This document shows, one piece after another, positions 7,047 through 15,033 of a stretch of 47,927 nucleotides of DNA (position 1 is the stretch's first letter; the number at the start of each line of letters is the position of its first letter). The translations under genes were made by a program, and so were the position numbers. The stretch comes from an uncultured Georgenia sp. Its GTDB lineage: Bacteria > Actinomycetota > Actinomycetes > Actinomycetales > Actinomycetaceae. The stretch is from positions 1 through 47,927 of the forward strand of contig NZ_CALGNQ010000070.1 in NCBI RefSeq assembly GCF_937958535.1, written 5' to 3'. The notes below the pieces were generated by a model. That model was given only the letters and a program-made list of their open reading frames with translations. It searched no databases and had not been told where the DNA came from.

Positions 7047-9230
7047 ATGAGCACCACCAGCCGCGAGGTCGACGTCCTCATCATCTCCGACCTCCGCTTC
7101 CCCGGTGGCACCTCCCACAGCATCGCCACGGAGATCGAGGCGCAGCACGCGGCCGGCTACACCACCGGGCTGCTCCAGCTCAACGGCCCGCTCGTGCGCA
7201 AGGTCCGCGGCGTCAACCCGGCGATCGCGGCGCTCGTCCGGGAGGGACGGGCACGGCTGCTCGTCGGTCCGCGCCCGGTCCGCACCCGGCTCGCGGTGGT
7301 CCGCCACCCCGGCGTGCTGCAGGCCGCCGCCGACCAGCTGCCGCCGGTCCACGCCGACCAGGTCGTCGTCCTGGCCAATGCGGGCCCGCGGGACACCGAC
7401 GGCACGGTCGTCTACGACGTCGCCGCGGCGGACCGGGCCGCCCGGGAGCGGCTCGGCCGCGAGCCGCTGTGGGCCCCGATCGGCCCGCTCGTGCGGCAGG
7501 AGATCGCCGACCTCGTGCCCGCCGAGCGGCTCATGGCCGAGGACTGGGTCAACGTCATCGACGTCGCGGCGTGGGCGCGGCCACGCACCGGCTGGGCGGG
7601 GGACCGCCCGGTGGTCGGCCGGCACAGCCGCCCCTCCCCGCAGAAGTGGCCGAGCGACCCCGAGACCCTCAAGGCCGTCTACCCGGTGGACGGCTCGTGG
7701 ACCGTGCGCGTGCTCGGCGGCGCCGACCCCGTCGCCAAGGTGCTCGGCCGGGTGCCGCGCACGTGGGAGGTGCTGGAGTTCGGGGCGATGAGCCCGCAGG
7801 ACTTCCTCGCCGGCCTCGACTTCTTCGTCTACTACCACGACCCGCGCTGGGTGGAGGCCTTCGGCCGCACCATCCTCGAGGCGCTCGCGACCGGGGTGCC
7901 CGCCGTCCTGCCGCCGCACTTCCGGGCGCTCTTCGGCGACGCCGCCCTCTACGCCGAGCCCCACGAGGTCCGGGCGGTGGTCGAGCGGCTGCGCGCCGAC
8001 CGGGAGGCCTACGAGGCGCACGCCCGCCGCGCGGCCGAGGTCGCCCGCGAGCGGTTCAGCCACCAGACCCACGTGCGCCGTGTCGAGGCGCTCATCGGCG
8101 CCCCCTCGGTGACGCCCGAGCCGGGCCGGGGCACCCCGCTGGTCACCGACGCCGGCGACGACCGGCCGCGCGTCCTGCTCATGTCCAGCAACGGCGCCGG
8201 CATGGGCCACCTCACCCGCCTGTTCTCCTACGCCCGGCGGCTGGGGGACGAGGCGGCGGCCTACTTCCTGTCGATGTCGCAGGCGGTGCCCGTCGCCGCC
8301 CGGCTGGGACACCCGTACGAGTACCTGCCCTCGGCCCGGGCGCTGGGGATGCCGCCCGGGCGCTGGCGCGGGATGTACGTCGAGCGGGTGGGGGAGACCA
8401 TCCGCCGGGTGCGTCCCGACGTCGTCGTCTTCGACGGGACGTGGCCCTACCAGGGCACCGACGAGATCCGCGAGCGGAACCCCGGGCCGCGCTGGGTGTG
8501 GTCCCGCCGCGGCATGTGGCGCGCGGGCCGCAACGCCGAGCAGGTCGACAAGGCCGCCTGGTTCGACGAGGTCCTCGAACCGGGGGACCTCGCCGCCGAG
8601 TACGACGCCGGCGCCACCGTCGGGCTGCCCGCGCACCGGGTCGGTCCGGTCACCCTGCTCGACGTCGCGGACCTGGAGAGCCGCGAAGAGGCCCGCGCCG
8701 CGCTCGACCTGCCCCAGGAGGGGCCGCTCGCGCTCGTGTCGCTCGGTGCCGGGAACATCAACGACACCTCCGGCGACCTCGGGGCCGCGGCCGCCGCGCT
8801 CGCCGAGCTCGGCGTCGGGGTGTGCGTCACGGTTCCGGAGATCGCCGCCGCCGGCACGCGGGCGGCCGGCGACATCCACCTCGTGCGCGACTACCCGCTC
8901 TCGCGCCGGTACCGGGCCTTCGACCTCGTCATCAGCGCCGCCGGCTACAACTCCTTCCACGAGCTGCTGCGGCTCGGTCTGCCGGCGCTCTTCGTCCCCA
9001 ACGCGGCGACCGCCCTCGACGACCAGGAGGCCCGTGCCCGCTTCGCCGCCGACCGCGGCTGGGCGCACACCTTGCCCCGGCTCACGCCGGAGACCGCCGC
9101 CCCGCTCCTCGCCGACCTCCTCGCCAGGGGCGCGGAGATGGCGGCGCGGGCGCAGGCGGCCGACCCGGGCAACGGCGCCGTGGAGGCGGCACGGCTGCTC
9201 CTCGCCCTGGCGAAGGGAGACCCCCGATGA
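7047..9230 (+). CDS. Fused glycosyltransferase: GT-B N-half plus MurG/GT28-like C-half
   Basis: 727 residues from the ATG at 7047. The first ~360 residues resemble a GT4-type GT-B protein: LIISDLRFPGGTSHS at the start and EAFGRTILEALATGVPAV near 270-290. The second half begins around 374 with LLMSSNGAGMGHLTRL, a MurG-like G-x-G-x-x-x-H acceptor loop. It continues with LVSLGAGNIND and ends with LVISAAGYNSFHELL (~625), the donor-binding signature of GT28. Two GT-B enzymes in one chain suggests two successive transfers. Start choice: translation from 7047 gives a natural N-terminus with AGGA 10 nt upstream. The stop overlaps the next ATG (ATGA), so the two genes are coupled. Confidence 0.83.
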   Translation: MSTTSREVDVLIISDLRFPGGTSHSIATEIEAQHAAGYTTGLLQLNGPLVRKVRGVNPAIAALVREGRARLLVGPRPVRTRLAVVRHPGVLQAAADQLPPVHADQVVVLANAGPRDTDGTVVYDVAAADRAARERLGREPLWAPIGPLVRQEIADLVPAERLMAEDWVNVIDVAAWARPRTGWAGDRPVVGRHSRPSPQKWPSDPETLKAVYPVDGSWTVRVLGGADPVAKVLGRVPRTWEVLEFGAMSPQDFLAGLDFFVYYHDPRWVEAFGRTILEALATGVPAVLPPHFRALFGDAALYAEPHEVRAVVERLRADREAYEAHARRAAEVARERFSHQTHVRRVEALIGAPSVTPEPGRGTPLVTDAGDDRPRVLLMSSNGAGMGHLTRLFSYARRLGDEAAAYFLSMSQAVPVAARLGHPYEYLPSARALGMPPGRWRGMYVERVGETIRRVRPDVVVFDGTWPYQGTDEIRERNPGPRWVWSRRGMWRAGRNAEQVDKAAWFDEVLEPGDLAAEYDAGATVGLPAHRVGPVTLLDVADLESREEARAALDLPQEGPLALVSLGAGNINDTSGDLGAAAAALAELGVGVCVTVPEIAAAGTRAAGDIHLVRDYPLSRRYRAFDLVISAAGYNSFHELLRLGLPALFVPNAATALDDQEARARFAADRGWAHTLPRLTPETAAPLLADLLARGAEMAARAQAADPGNGAVEAARLLLALAKGDPR

Positions 9231-9793
9231 GCACCCCACCCACCGGCCGGGCGGCCCGGCTGGCCGCGACCGTCGCCCGCCGGGTCCGAGGCAACGCCAC
9301 CGCCGAGCGGCTCGCCGGCCGGGTGACCGGGCGCCTGCGCGACAGCCGCACCGCGCGGGAGGTCGTCTCGCGCGTCTTCGACCTCGACGTCACCGGGGTG
9401 GGTGGTTCGGTGTTCCTCTCCGCCGGGCGGCTCGTCGCCGGGCACGGCACCGACAACCTGCCCGTCGTGCTCGTCAGCCTCGTCGGTGCGCCCGACGGCG
9501 ACATCCCCACGATCCTCGAGCGTGTCGCCCAGGAGCAGGTGCTCACCGGCGGCTTCCGGCCCGTCGTCCTCCTCGACTCCGACCACTTCGCCGAGGTGCG
9601 CCAGTACGGCTACCCGGTCGACTTCCTCGTCCCCGAGGCCGCGTGGACCGACCCGCAGGTGCCGTGGCGGGACTACTTCCGCGAGCGGCTGCGCAGCATG
9701 CGGCAGCACTACGGCGCCGTCGCCCTCGTCGAGCTCACCGAGCCCGACGGCCTCGGCCTGGACATCCTGGCGAGCATGGGGCGCGCGGGCTGA
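9227..9793 (+). CDS. Hypothetical protein, 188 aa, coupled to the GT-B fusion
   Basis: Starts inside the upstream stop codon (ATGA), a sign of translational coupling. The first ~60 residues are Arg/Ala-rich and amphipathic (RRVRGNATAERLAGRVTGRL). The remaining part reads as an alpha/beta domain: LPVVLVSLVGAP, GFRPVVLLDSDHFAEV, YGYPVDFLVPEAAW. I do not recognise a named family. The coupling suggests an accessory or partner protein of the fused glycosyltransferase. No signal peptide or TM segment is seen. Confidence 0.75.
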   Translation: MSTPPTGRAARLAATVARRVRGNATAERLAGRVTGRLRDSRTAREVVSRVFDLDVTGVGGSVFLSAGRLVAGHGTDNLPVVLVSLVGAPDGDIPTILERVAQEQVLTGGFRPVVLLDSDHFAEVRQYGYPVDFLVPEAAWTDPQVPWRDYFRERLRSMRQHYGAVALVELTEPDGLGLDILASMGRAG

Positions 9794-9846
9794 ACGACGG
9801 CCCGTGGGAGAATGCGGGGACCTGCCGACGACCACGTGGAGGATGG

Positions 9847-10059
9847 ATGACGCCGAACCGTGCACGCCTGCTCGGTATCGCCCTCGTCGTGCTCTTCGCC
9901 GCGGCGGCGGGCTGGCTCTCGTGGACCGGTTTCGTCCTCCCCACCGTCGTCCTGGTCGCGGCGGCCGCCGGCTACGCGGCACTCATGTCCGTGGCGAGCC
10001 GGACCCGGGACCGCCTCGCCGCCCGGCACCCGTCGCAGGTCGACCGGTCGGCTCACTGA
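9847..10059 (+). CDS. Small two-TM membrane protein
   Basis: 70 residues from an ATG preceded by GTGGAGGATGG, a good ribosome-binding site. Two hydrophobic segments (about 8-27 and 29-48) form a hairpin, followed by a basic tail (SRTRDRLAARH). No family recognised. It lies 53 nt after the coupled hypothetical gene and faces the convergent TupA-like gene. It may be a minor membrane component of the polysaccharide machinery. Confidence 0.6.
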   Translation: MTPNRARLLGIALVVLFAAAAGWLSWTGFVLPTVVLVAAAAGYAALMSVASRTRDRLAARHPSQVDRSAH

Positions 10060-10120
10060 GGCCCGCCGGCATTCGGCCGCCGCGCGCCCACCGTGACGTC
10101 CCGGCGTGCTCGGGCCGGGG

Positions 10121-11197
10121 TCACCGGCGGGGCAGGCCGGCCGGTAGGTCGGGCACGACGGTCGTGGCCGGCATCGGCCGCTGCGGGGACCGGTCGTGCG
10201 GCCCGTGCAGCACCCGGAACGGACGCCCGCGGGCCAGGTCCAGCTGGAGACGCGCCTCCGCCCGGTCGTAGAGCTGCCCGAGCCGCCGGTCCCACTGCGG
10301 CAGGAAGGTGTCCGAGTCGCCCGGCAGCGGGGTCAGCTCCCCGAGCACCACCCCGCCCGGGGTGTCGTAGAGGTCGACGCGGATGAACGGCAGCGGCACG
10401 GCGAGGGACAGGACCGAGGCGATGCCGGTCATCAGGGCGTAGTGCCGTGGCGCGGCCACCGAGTCGTCCGGGGCGCGGTTGTGCCGCAGCTCGCCGAGGT
10501 CGGTGCCGTCGGCGCCGAGGAAGCGCACCCGCGACCGGGAGGTGTCGCCGTGCACCGGCATGCGGCGCAGCAACGCGAAGGCGACCTCGCCGTAGTAGGT
10601 GTAGATCTTGATGTCGTCGGGCAGCTGCTCGTGCGACCCGGGGAGCAGGGTCTCGGCGAAGAACGGGGCCCGTACCCGCCGTGCGGTGGCGTAGTGCTCG
10701 ACGATCTCGTCGGCGGTGAAGTGCCGGGTGCCGTCGAGCATCTCGAAGCCGGTCGCCGTGCGGCGCAGCGGCAGGACGCCGCGGCTGGTCGAGCCACCGT
10801 TGCTCTTGAGCACGAACTCCTCGGGCAGCGCGGCCCAGTCGATCTCGGCCGGCGAGGGCCACACGCCCAGCACCTGGGGCGTGCTGACCCCGTGGCTGCG
10901 GGCCACCTCGTAGTTGTGCAGCTTGAGGAAGAGGTTGTGGCGCGGGTGGTCGGCGTAGCCCGGGTCGGTCCCGATGGCGCGCTGCACCCGCTGCTGCTCC
11001 ATGACGCGCACGTGCCACGAGGGCTTGCGGGGCGGGTACGGGGGAGGGGGTGGCGGCGCGGCCCGCAACCTGTCGACCTGACGCTGCCGCGCCTCGAGCC
11101 GGCGCTCCAGCCGCCTGATCTCGCGGCGGAGCTCCTGGATCTGGGCGTCGCGGCGGGCGAGCGGAGGCAGCCGGCGCAGCTGGGGGCGAAGGACCAT
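10121..11197 (-). CDS. TupA-like ATP-grasp protein with N-terminal coiled coil
   Basis: 358 residues. The N-terminus (1-50) is RRLPPLARRDAQ followed by a charged coiled coil and a proline run (PPPPPPYPP). The catalytic region has EFVLKSNGGSTSRG (~130), DDIKIYTYYGEVAF (~200) and PFIRVDLYDTPGGVVLGELT (~275), which I recognise as TupA-like ATP-grasp. TupA was named for teichuronopeptide synthesis in alkaliphilic Bacillus, where amino acids are linked to uronic-acid polymers; homologues are common in capsule and wall loci. It lies 13 nt after the methyltransferase gene, so these two form an operon. The N-terminal peptide is shared with the 1050-residue glycosyltransferase at 16492-19644. Confidence 0.88.
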   Translation of the reverse strand: MVLRPQLRRLPPLARRDAQIQELRREIRRLERRLEARQRQVDRLRAAPPPPPPYPPRKPSWHVRVMEQQRVQRAIGTDPGYADHPRHNLFLKLHNYEVARSHGVSTPQVLGVWPSPAEIDWAALPEEFVLKSNGGSTSRGVLPLRRTATGFEMLDGTRHFTADEIVEHYATARRVRAPFFAETLLPGSHEQLPDDIKIYTYYGEVAFALLRRMPVHGDTSRSRVRFLGADGTDLGELRHNRAPDDSVAAPRHYALMTGIASVLSLAVPLPFIRVDLYDTPGGVVLGELTPLPGDSDTFLPQWDRRLGQLYDRAEARLQLDLARGRPFRVLHGPHDRSPQRPMPATTVVPDLPAGLPRR

Positions 11198-11210
11198 ACC
11201 CCCGAGTCTC

Positions 11211-12212
11211 TCAGTCCGCGGGTGCGCCGCGGCGCAGCAGGACCGCGTCCCTGCTCAGCGGCCGTTCGAGGCGGACGTCGTACTCGGCGGTCCAGCGCTC
11301 CAGCGCCGCGCGCTCGTCCGGGCGGTGGGCGTCGTCGACGACGATAGCCGCGCCGGGCGAGAGCCGGTCCCACAGCAGTGGCACCGCCGGGAGGCGGGCC
11401 AGCGGGCCGGTGCTCTTCGGTGGGCCGTCGACGAGCAGGAGGTCGATACCGGTGAGGTCGGCGACGCAGGTCGGGTCGTACCACCGCACGGTCTCCTCCC
11501 CGACCCGCACCTCGGTGAGTGGGGCGTAGCGGATCTCCGCGGCGTCGGCCATCCCGTGCTCGGCGAGCAGGGCCCGGGTGCGGTTGAGGAAGAGCATCCG
11601 GTGCTCCAGCGCGACGATCTGTGCCCCACCCGCGGCGCGCGTGGCGTACGCCAGCCACAGGGTCGAGCTGCCGCTCCCGCACTCGACGACGGTGGCCGGG
11701 CGGTCCTGCTCGACGACGCGCCACAGGCCGAGCAGCGAGCCCGCGCTCAGCGCCCAGCCGCCCACCGCCGGGAGAGGCGGGGCGTCGGGCACCTTCGGCA
11801 CCAGCTGGAGCAGCGCCTGGACCTCGGTGACGGGCTCGTGGTCGAGCGCGGCGAGCCGCTGCAGCGTCTCCTCGTGCCGTCCGGCGGCCGCGTGGGCCTC
11901 GCCGCGGACCACCCCCTCGAGCGCGGACAGCCGGTCGGCGGCGCGCCGTACCTCGGCGGTGAGCGCCGTCATCTCCCGCCCCACCGACACCTGCAGCGCC
12001 GCGACCGTCTCCTCCAGCCGCCGTCGGCCACGGGCGGCGACCTGCTGCCGCCCCCGCACGTCGAGCACCAGCGCCCCGACGAGCCCGAGGAGGACGGAGA
12101 GGACGGCGAGGCTCCAGCCGGGGCGCCCGCTCGCGGCCACGGCCGCCGAGACGACGGCCAGGGTACCGATGACCAGGGCCAGACCCCGCTGTCGTGGCGT
12201 GAGGAACGTCAT
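11211..12212 (-). CDS. Membrane-tethered class I SAM methyltransferase
   Basis: 333 residues from the ATG at 12212, which has AGGA 8 nt upstream; an ATG at 12221 is an alternative. Residues ~8-50 form a two-TM hairpin, then a coiled coil (~55-115), then a methyltransferase domain: VVECGSGSSTLWLA (motif I, SAM-binding) near 175, an acidic loop in IVALEHR, and LLLVDGPPKS near 260. It is close to Methyltransf_24-type enzymes common in polysaccharide loci. It probably methylates a glycan or its precursor at the inner face of the membrane. The TM-hairpin/coiled-coil head resembles the divergently encoded protein at 12356. Confidence 0.83.
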   Translation of the reverse strand: MTFLTPRQRGLALVIGTLAVVSAAVAASGRPGWSLAVLSVLLGLVGALVLDVRGRQQVAARGRRRLEETVAALQVSVGREMTALTAEVRRAADRLSALEGVVRGEAHAAAGRHEETLQRLAALDHEPVTEVQALLQLVPKVPDAPPLPAVGGWALSAGSLLGLWRVVEQDRPATVVECGSGSSTLWLAYATRAAGGAQIVALEHRMLFLNRTRALLAEHGMADAAEIRYAPLTEVRVGEETVRWYDPTCVADLTGIDLLLVDGPPKSTGPLARLPAVPLLWDRLSPGAAIVVDDAHRPDERAALERWTAEYDVRLERPLSRDAVLLRRGAPAD

Positions 12213-12321
12213 GGCGAGCATCCTGTCCGACGGCGAGGGGTTCGCGCAGGCCGACGGCGACGGGCTCGCGCAGGGCGACCGGCGTGAGGCCGGCCGCACC
12301 GGCCCCGGAGGGCCGGCTGTG

Positions 12322-12327
12322 TACTCT
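12322..12327 (+). promoter_or_regulatory. Candidate -10 (TACTCT) in the divergent 12213-12355 gap
   Basis: TACTCT matches TANNNT and would start a ~22-nt leader that includes the GAGGGGG ribosome-binding site before the GTG at 12356. No strong -35 is seen. It is the only convincing plus-strand element in this divergent gap. Confidence 0.35.
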
Positions 12328-12355
12328 GGGGCCGGTCGTCCCGAGGGGGTTGAAC

Positions 12356-12754
12356 GTGTCCAAGAAGCTCGTGCTGGCGGCGGTGGGCGTCCTCGTCCTC
12401 GTCGCAGGTGCCGCCGTCGCGTACGCCTACGACGTCGGTGCGCTCACTGTCGTCCTGCTCGGCCTCGTCGCCGGGCTGGCGGCGCTGAGCGCCCTGGACG
12501 CCAACCAGCGGGTGCGGCAGCAGCACCGGCAGGTCGTGCGGTGGCAGAAGAGCGCCCAGGAGCGGTTGGCGGCCGTCGAGGACGAGCTGTTGCGGCGCGG
12601 CGCGCGTGTCGAGGCGGCCACCCAGGACGACGTCCTCGGCACCGTCAAGCTGCTGCAGGAGCAGTACGTCGGCCGGCTCGACCGCGCGCAGGCCGAGCTG
12701 GAGCAGGCCGCCGCGGCGCTGCGGGCCGTCACCGGCACCGCGCGCGCGGAGTGA
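12356..12754 (+). CDS. Small membrane protein with TM hairpin and coiled coil
   Basis: 132 residues from a GTG start with GAGGGGG 6 nt upstream. Residues ~4-45 make two TM helices with a short GALTVV turn; from ~48 to the end the chain is charged and heptad-like (RQQHRQVVRWQKSAQERL, then AELEQAAAALRAV). No catalytic motif. The layout (hairpin, LD, RxRQQ, coiled coil) matches the N-terminus of the methyltransferase encoded on the other strand, so the two may pair through their coils. The stop overlaps the GTG of the next gene. Confidence 0.7.
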   Translation: MSKKLVLAAVGVLVLVAGAAVAYAYDVGALTVVLLGLVAGLAALSALDANQRVRQQHRQVVRWQKSAQERLAAVEDELLRRGARVEAATQDDVLGTVKLLQEQYVGRLDRAQAELEQAAAALRAVTGTARAE

Positions 12755-15033
12755 GCGGGGTGGCTCCTCTCCCCGACGTGGTCGCCGCGTACGCGGCGGC
12801 GGCCGCGGAGCAGCAGGACGAGCTCGTCCGGGCGCTGCTCCGGACGAAGTCCCGCAGCGGGCGCGACGTGCTCGCGGCGCTGGTGAGCGAAGGGCGTGCC
12901 GGGGCGGAGGAGCTCGAGGAGCTCGGCCGCCGGTACGCCCGCGGCGAGGCACCCGGCACCCGGCTCGACCCCCGGGGCGTCATGGACTACGCCCGCGTGG
13001 TCGCGCTGCAGACGGCGGACCCGGCCGACCGCGCGGCCGCTCTCGGCCTCCTGCGCTGGGTGCTGGAGGAGCACCCGGGGCAGGTCCAGCCGGGCGATGC
13101 CAACCTCCTCCTCCAGCTGGCGATCAAGGCGCGCGACTTCCCCCTCGCCGACCGCGTCGCAGCGACCCTCCCCGTGTCGGGACGGGTGTCCAAGGTGGCC
13201 GCCGCCGACCTCGCCAACCCGTGGATCCGCCCGGACGCGGGCGACGAGCAGCGCTGGCTCGCCGCTCTCAACACCGGGCTGTTCGGTCCCGACGTCGTCC
13301 AGGCCGGGCTGCTGCCGCAGGGCGAGACCCCCTTCGACCGGCTCACCACGAGCGGGGACCACCGTGTCACCGACGAGCACCGCATCACCGTGGTCATCTC
13401 CTGCTACAACCCCGACCGCCACCTCCTCACCGCGGTGCGGTCGGTGGTCGAGCAGACCTGGCAGAACTTCGAGCTCTTCGTCGTCGACGACGCCTCCCCG
13501 GCGCCGCTGCCCGGCGTCCTGGAGGAGGTCGAGCGGATGGACCCGCGGGTGCGGGTGATCCGCAAGGCGGTCAACGGCGGCACGTACCGCGCGCGCAACA
13601 CGGCGCTGCGGCTCGCCACCGGCGACTTCTTCACCTGCCTCGACTCCGACGACTGGGCCCACCCGCAGCGGCTGGAGCTCGGGGTGCGTCCGATGCTCGC
13701 GGACCCCACGCTCGTCGCCACCCGCAGCATGGGGGTGCGCGCCACCGAGGAGATGGAGATCAGCCGGGTGGGGTACGCCGGCCGGTTCAAGGCCGCCTCC
13801 TCGCTCATGGTCCGTACCTTCCCGGTGGTCAACCGGGTCGGGTTCTTCGACCCGGTGCGCAAGGCCGCCGACAACGAGTACGCGCTGCGGGTGGAGGCGG
13901 CCTTCGACGGCAAGGTCGTCGACGTCTCCAACCATGCGCTGACCATCCTCCTGGCCGACGCCTCCTCGCTCTCGGCGTCGGACTACTCACCCGGCTGGCG
14001 CCACCCCGCGCGCTCGGAGTACGTCGAGTCCTACTCCGAGTGGCACCGCAGAGTGCAGTGGCGCGCGGCGCCGATGTTCCTCCTGCCGCACGGGCCGCGT
14101 CCCTTCCCGGCGCCCCGGCGCTGGGAGCGCCACCCGCAGGACGGGCCGCAGGGCCCGCCGCTCGACGTCGTCGTCGTCGCCGACTGGCGCGAGGGGTGGG
14201 TGCGTGGGCGCACCGTGGACCGGTTGCGCGACCTCGTGCGGGAGGGCCGCCGGGTGGGCCTGGTCCACCTCGAGACGCTCGTCGACCCACCGGGCCGGGA
14301 GCTGCCGCTGGCCCGGCCGGTGCGCGACCTCGTCCACGCGGGCGACGTGGAGCGGGTCTACCTCGACGACGACCGCCGCGCCCGTCTCGTCGTCGTCGCC
14401 GACCCGCGGGTCGGGCAGTTCCCGCCGCTGGTCGACGTGCGGCTCACCGTCGACGACGTCGCCCTCGTGCGGGACCCCGCCGCGGAGACGGCCGGTGAGT
14501 ACGCTCGCGAGTCGGTCGAGGTTTACGTGGAGCGGTTGCTGGGCACCCGGCCGCGCTGGACCGAGGACTGGCCGCCGGCCCCGGCCGCCGAGCCGCCGTC
14601 ACCCGGCCCCGCCGACGCCACCGGCGAGGTCGTGGTCACCGACGGGCTCACCGTGAGCGGTGACCTCGTCGCCGACGGCTGGCCCCTGCGGGAGCGGGCG
14701 GACGGGGAGCGCGGCGCACGGCTGTGGCTCGTCCACGCCGGTGGCGCGGAGGAGGATGCTGCACGCATCCGGGAGCTCGCCGATGCCTGGGCGGTGGGCG
14801 AGGAACCCTGGGAGGTCGCCGCGGAGCGCTGGCTGGCCCGCGCGACGCGCACCTGGGCGGTCGCGGTCGGGACGACCAGCCGACTGTGCCTCGTCATCGC
14901 GCCCGGGGTGCACGCCGAGGTCGGGGAGAGGCGGGCGGTGCTGAGGCGCGGCGGCGACCCCGTCGGGACCGTGCTCGTCTGGCGCGCGGGGGAGAGCACA
15001 CCCCAGGCCGCGCGTCCGCTCAGCGCCCGCTGA
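12751..15033 (+). CDS. Family 2 glycosyltransferase with helical N-terminal and unknown C-terminal domains
   Basis: 760 residues from a GTG at 12751 that overlaps the previous stop (GTGA). A second GTG at 12760 has GGAG 8 nt upstream and may be the real start. Residues 1-200 are helical and TPR-like. The GT2 domain starts near 211 (ITVVISCYNPDRH), with ELFVVDDAS and metal-binding DSDDW near 295. A further ~300 residues contain two alpha/beta segments, neither of which I recognise. It probably transfers a sugar to the growing wall polymer. Its last 14 nt overlap the convergent gene ending at 15020. Confidence 0.87.
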   Translation: MSGVAPLPDVVAAYAAAAAEQQDELVRALLRTKSRSGRDVLAALVSEGRAGAEELEELGRRYARGEAPGTRLDPRGVMDYARVVALQTADPADRAAALGLLRWVLEEHPGQVQPGDANLLLQLAIKARDFPLADRVAATLPVSGRVSKVAAADLANPWIRPDAGDEQRWLAALNTGLFGPDVVQAGLLPQGETPFDRLTTSGDHRVTDEHRITVVISCYNPDRHLLTAVRSVVEQTWQNFELFVVDDASPAPLPGVLEEVERMDPRVRVIRKAVNGGTYRARNTALRLATGDFFTCLDSDDWAHPQRLELGVRPMLADPTLVATRSMGVRATEEMEISRVGYAGRFKAASSLMVRTFPVVNRVGFFDPVRKAADNEYALRVEAAFDGKVVDVSNHALTILLADASSLSASDYSPGWRHPARSEYVESYSEWHRRVQWRAAPMFLLPHGPRPFPAPRRWERHPQDGPQGPPLDVVVVADWREGWVRGRTVDRLRDLVREGRRVGLVHLETLVDPPGRELPLARPVRDLVHAGDVERVYLDDDRRARLVVVADPRVGQFPPLVDVRLTVDDVALVRDPAAETAGEYARESVEVYVERLLGTRPRWTEDWPPAPAAEPPSPGPADATGEVVVTDGLTVSGDLVADGWPLRERADGERGARLWLVHAGGAEEDAARIRELADAWAVGEEPWEVAAERWLARATRTWAVAVGTTSRLCLVIAPGVHAEVGERRAVLRRGGDPVGTVLVWRAGESTPQAARPLSAR

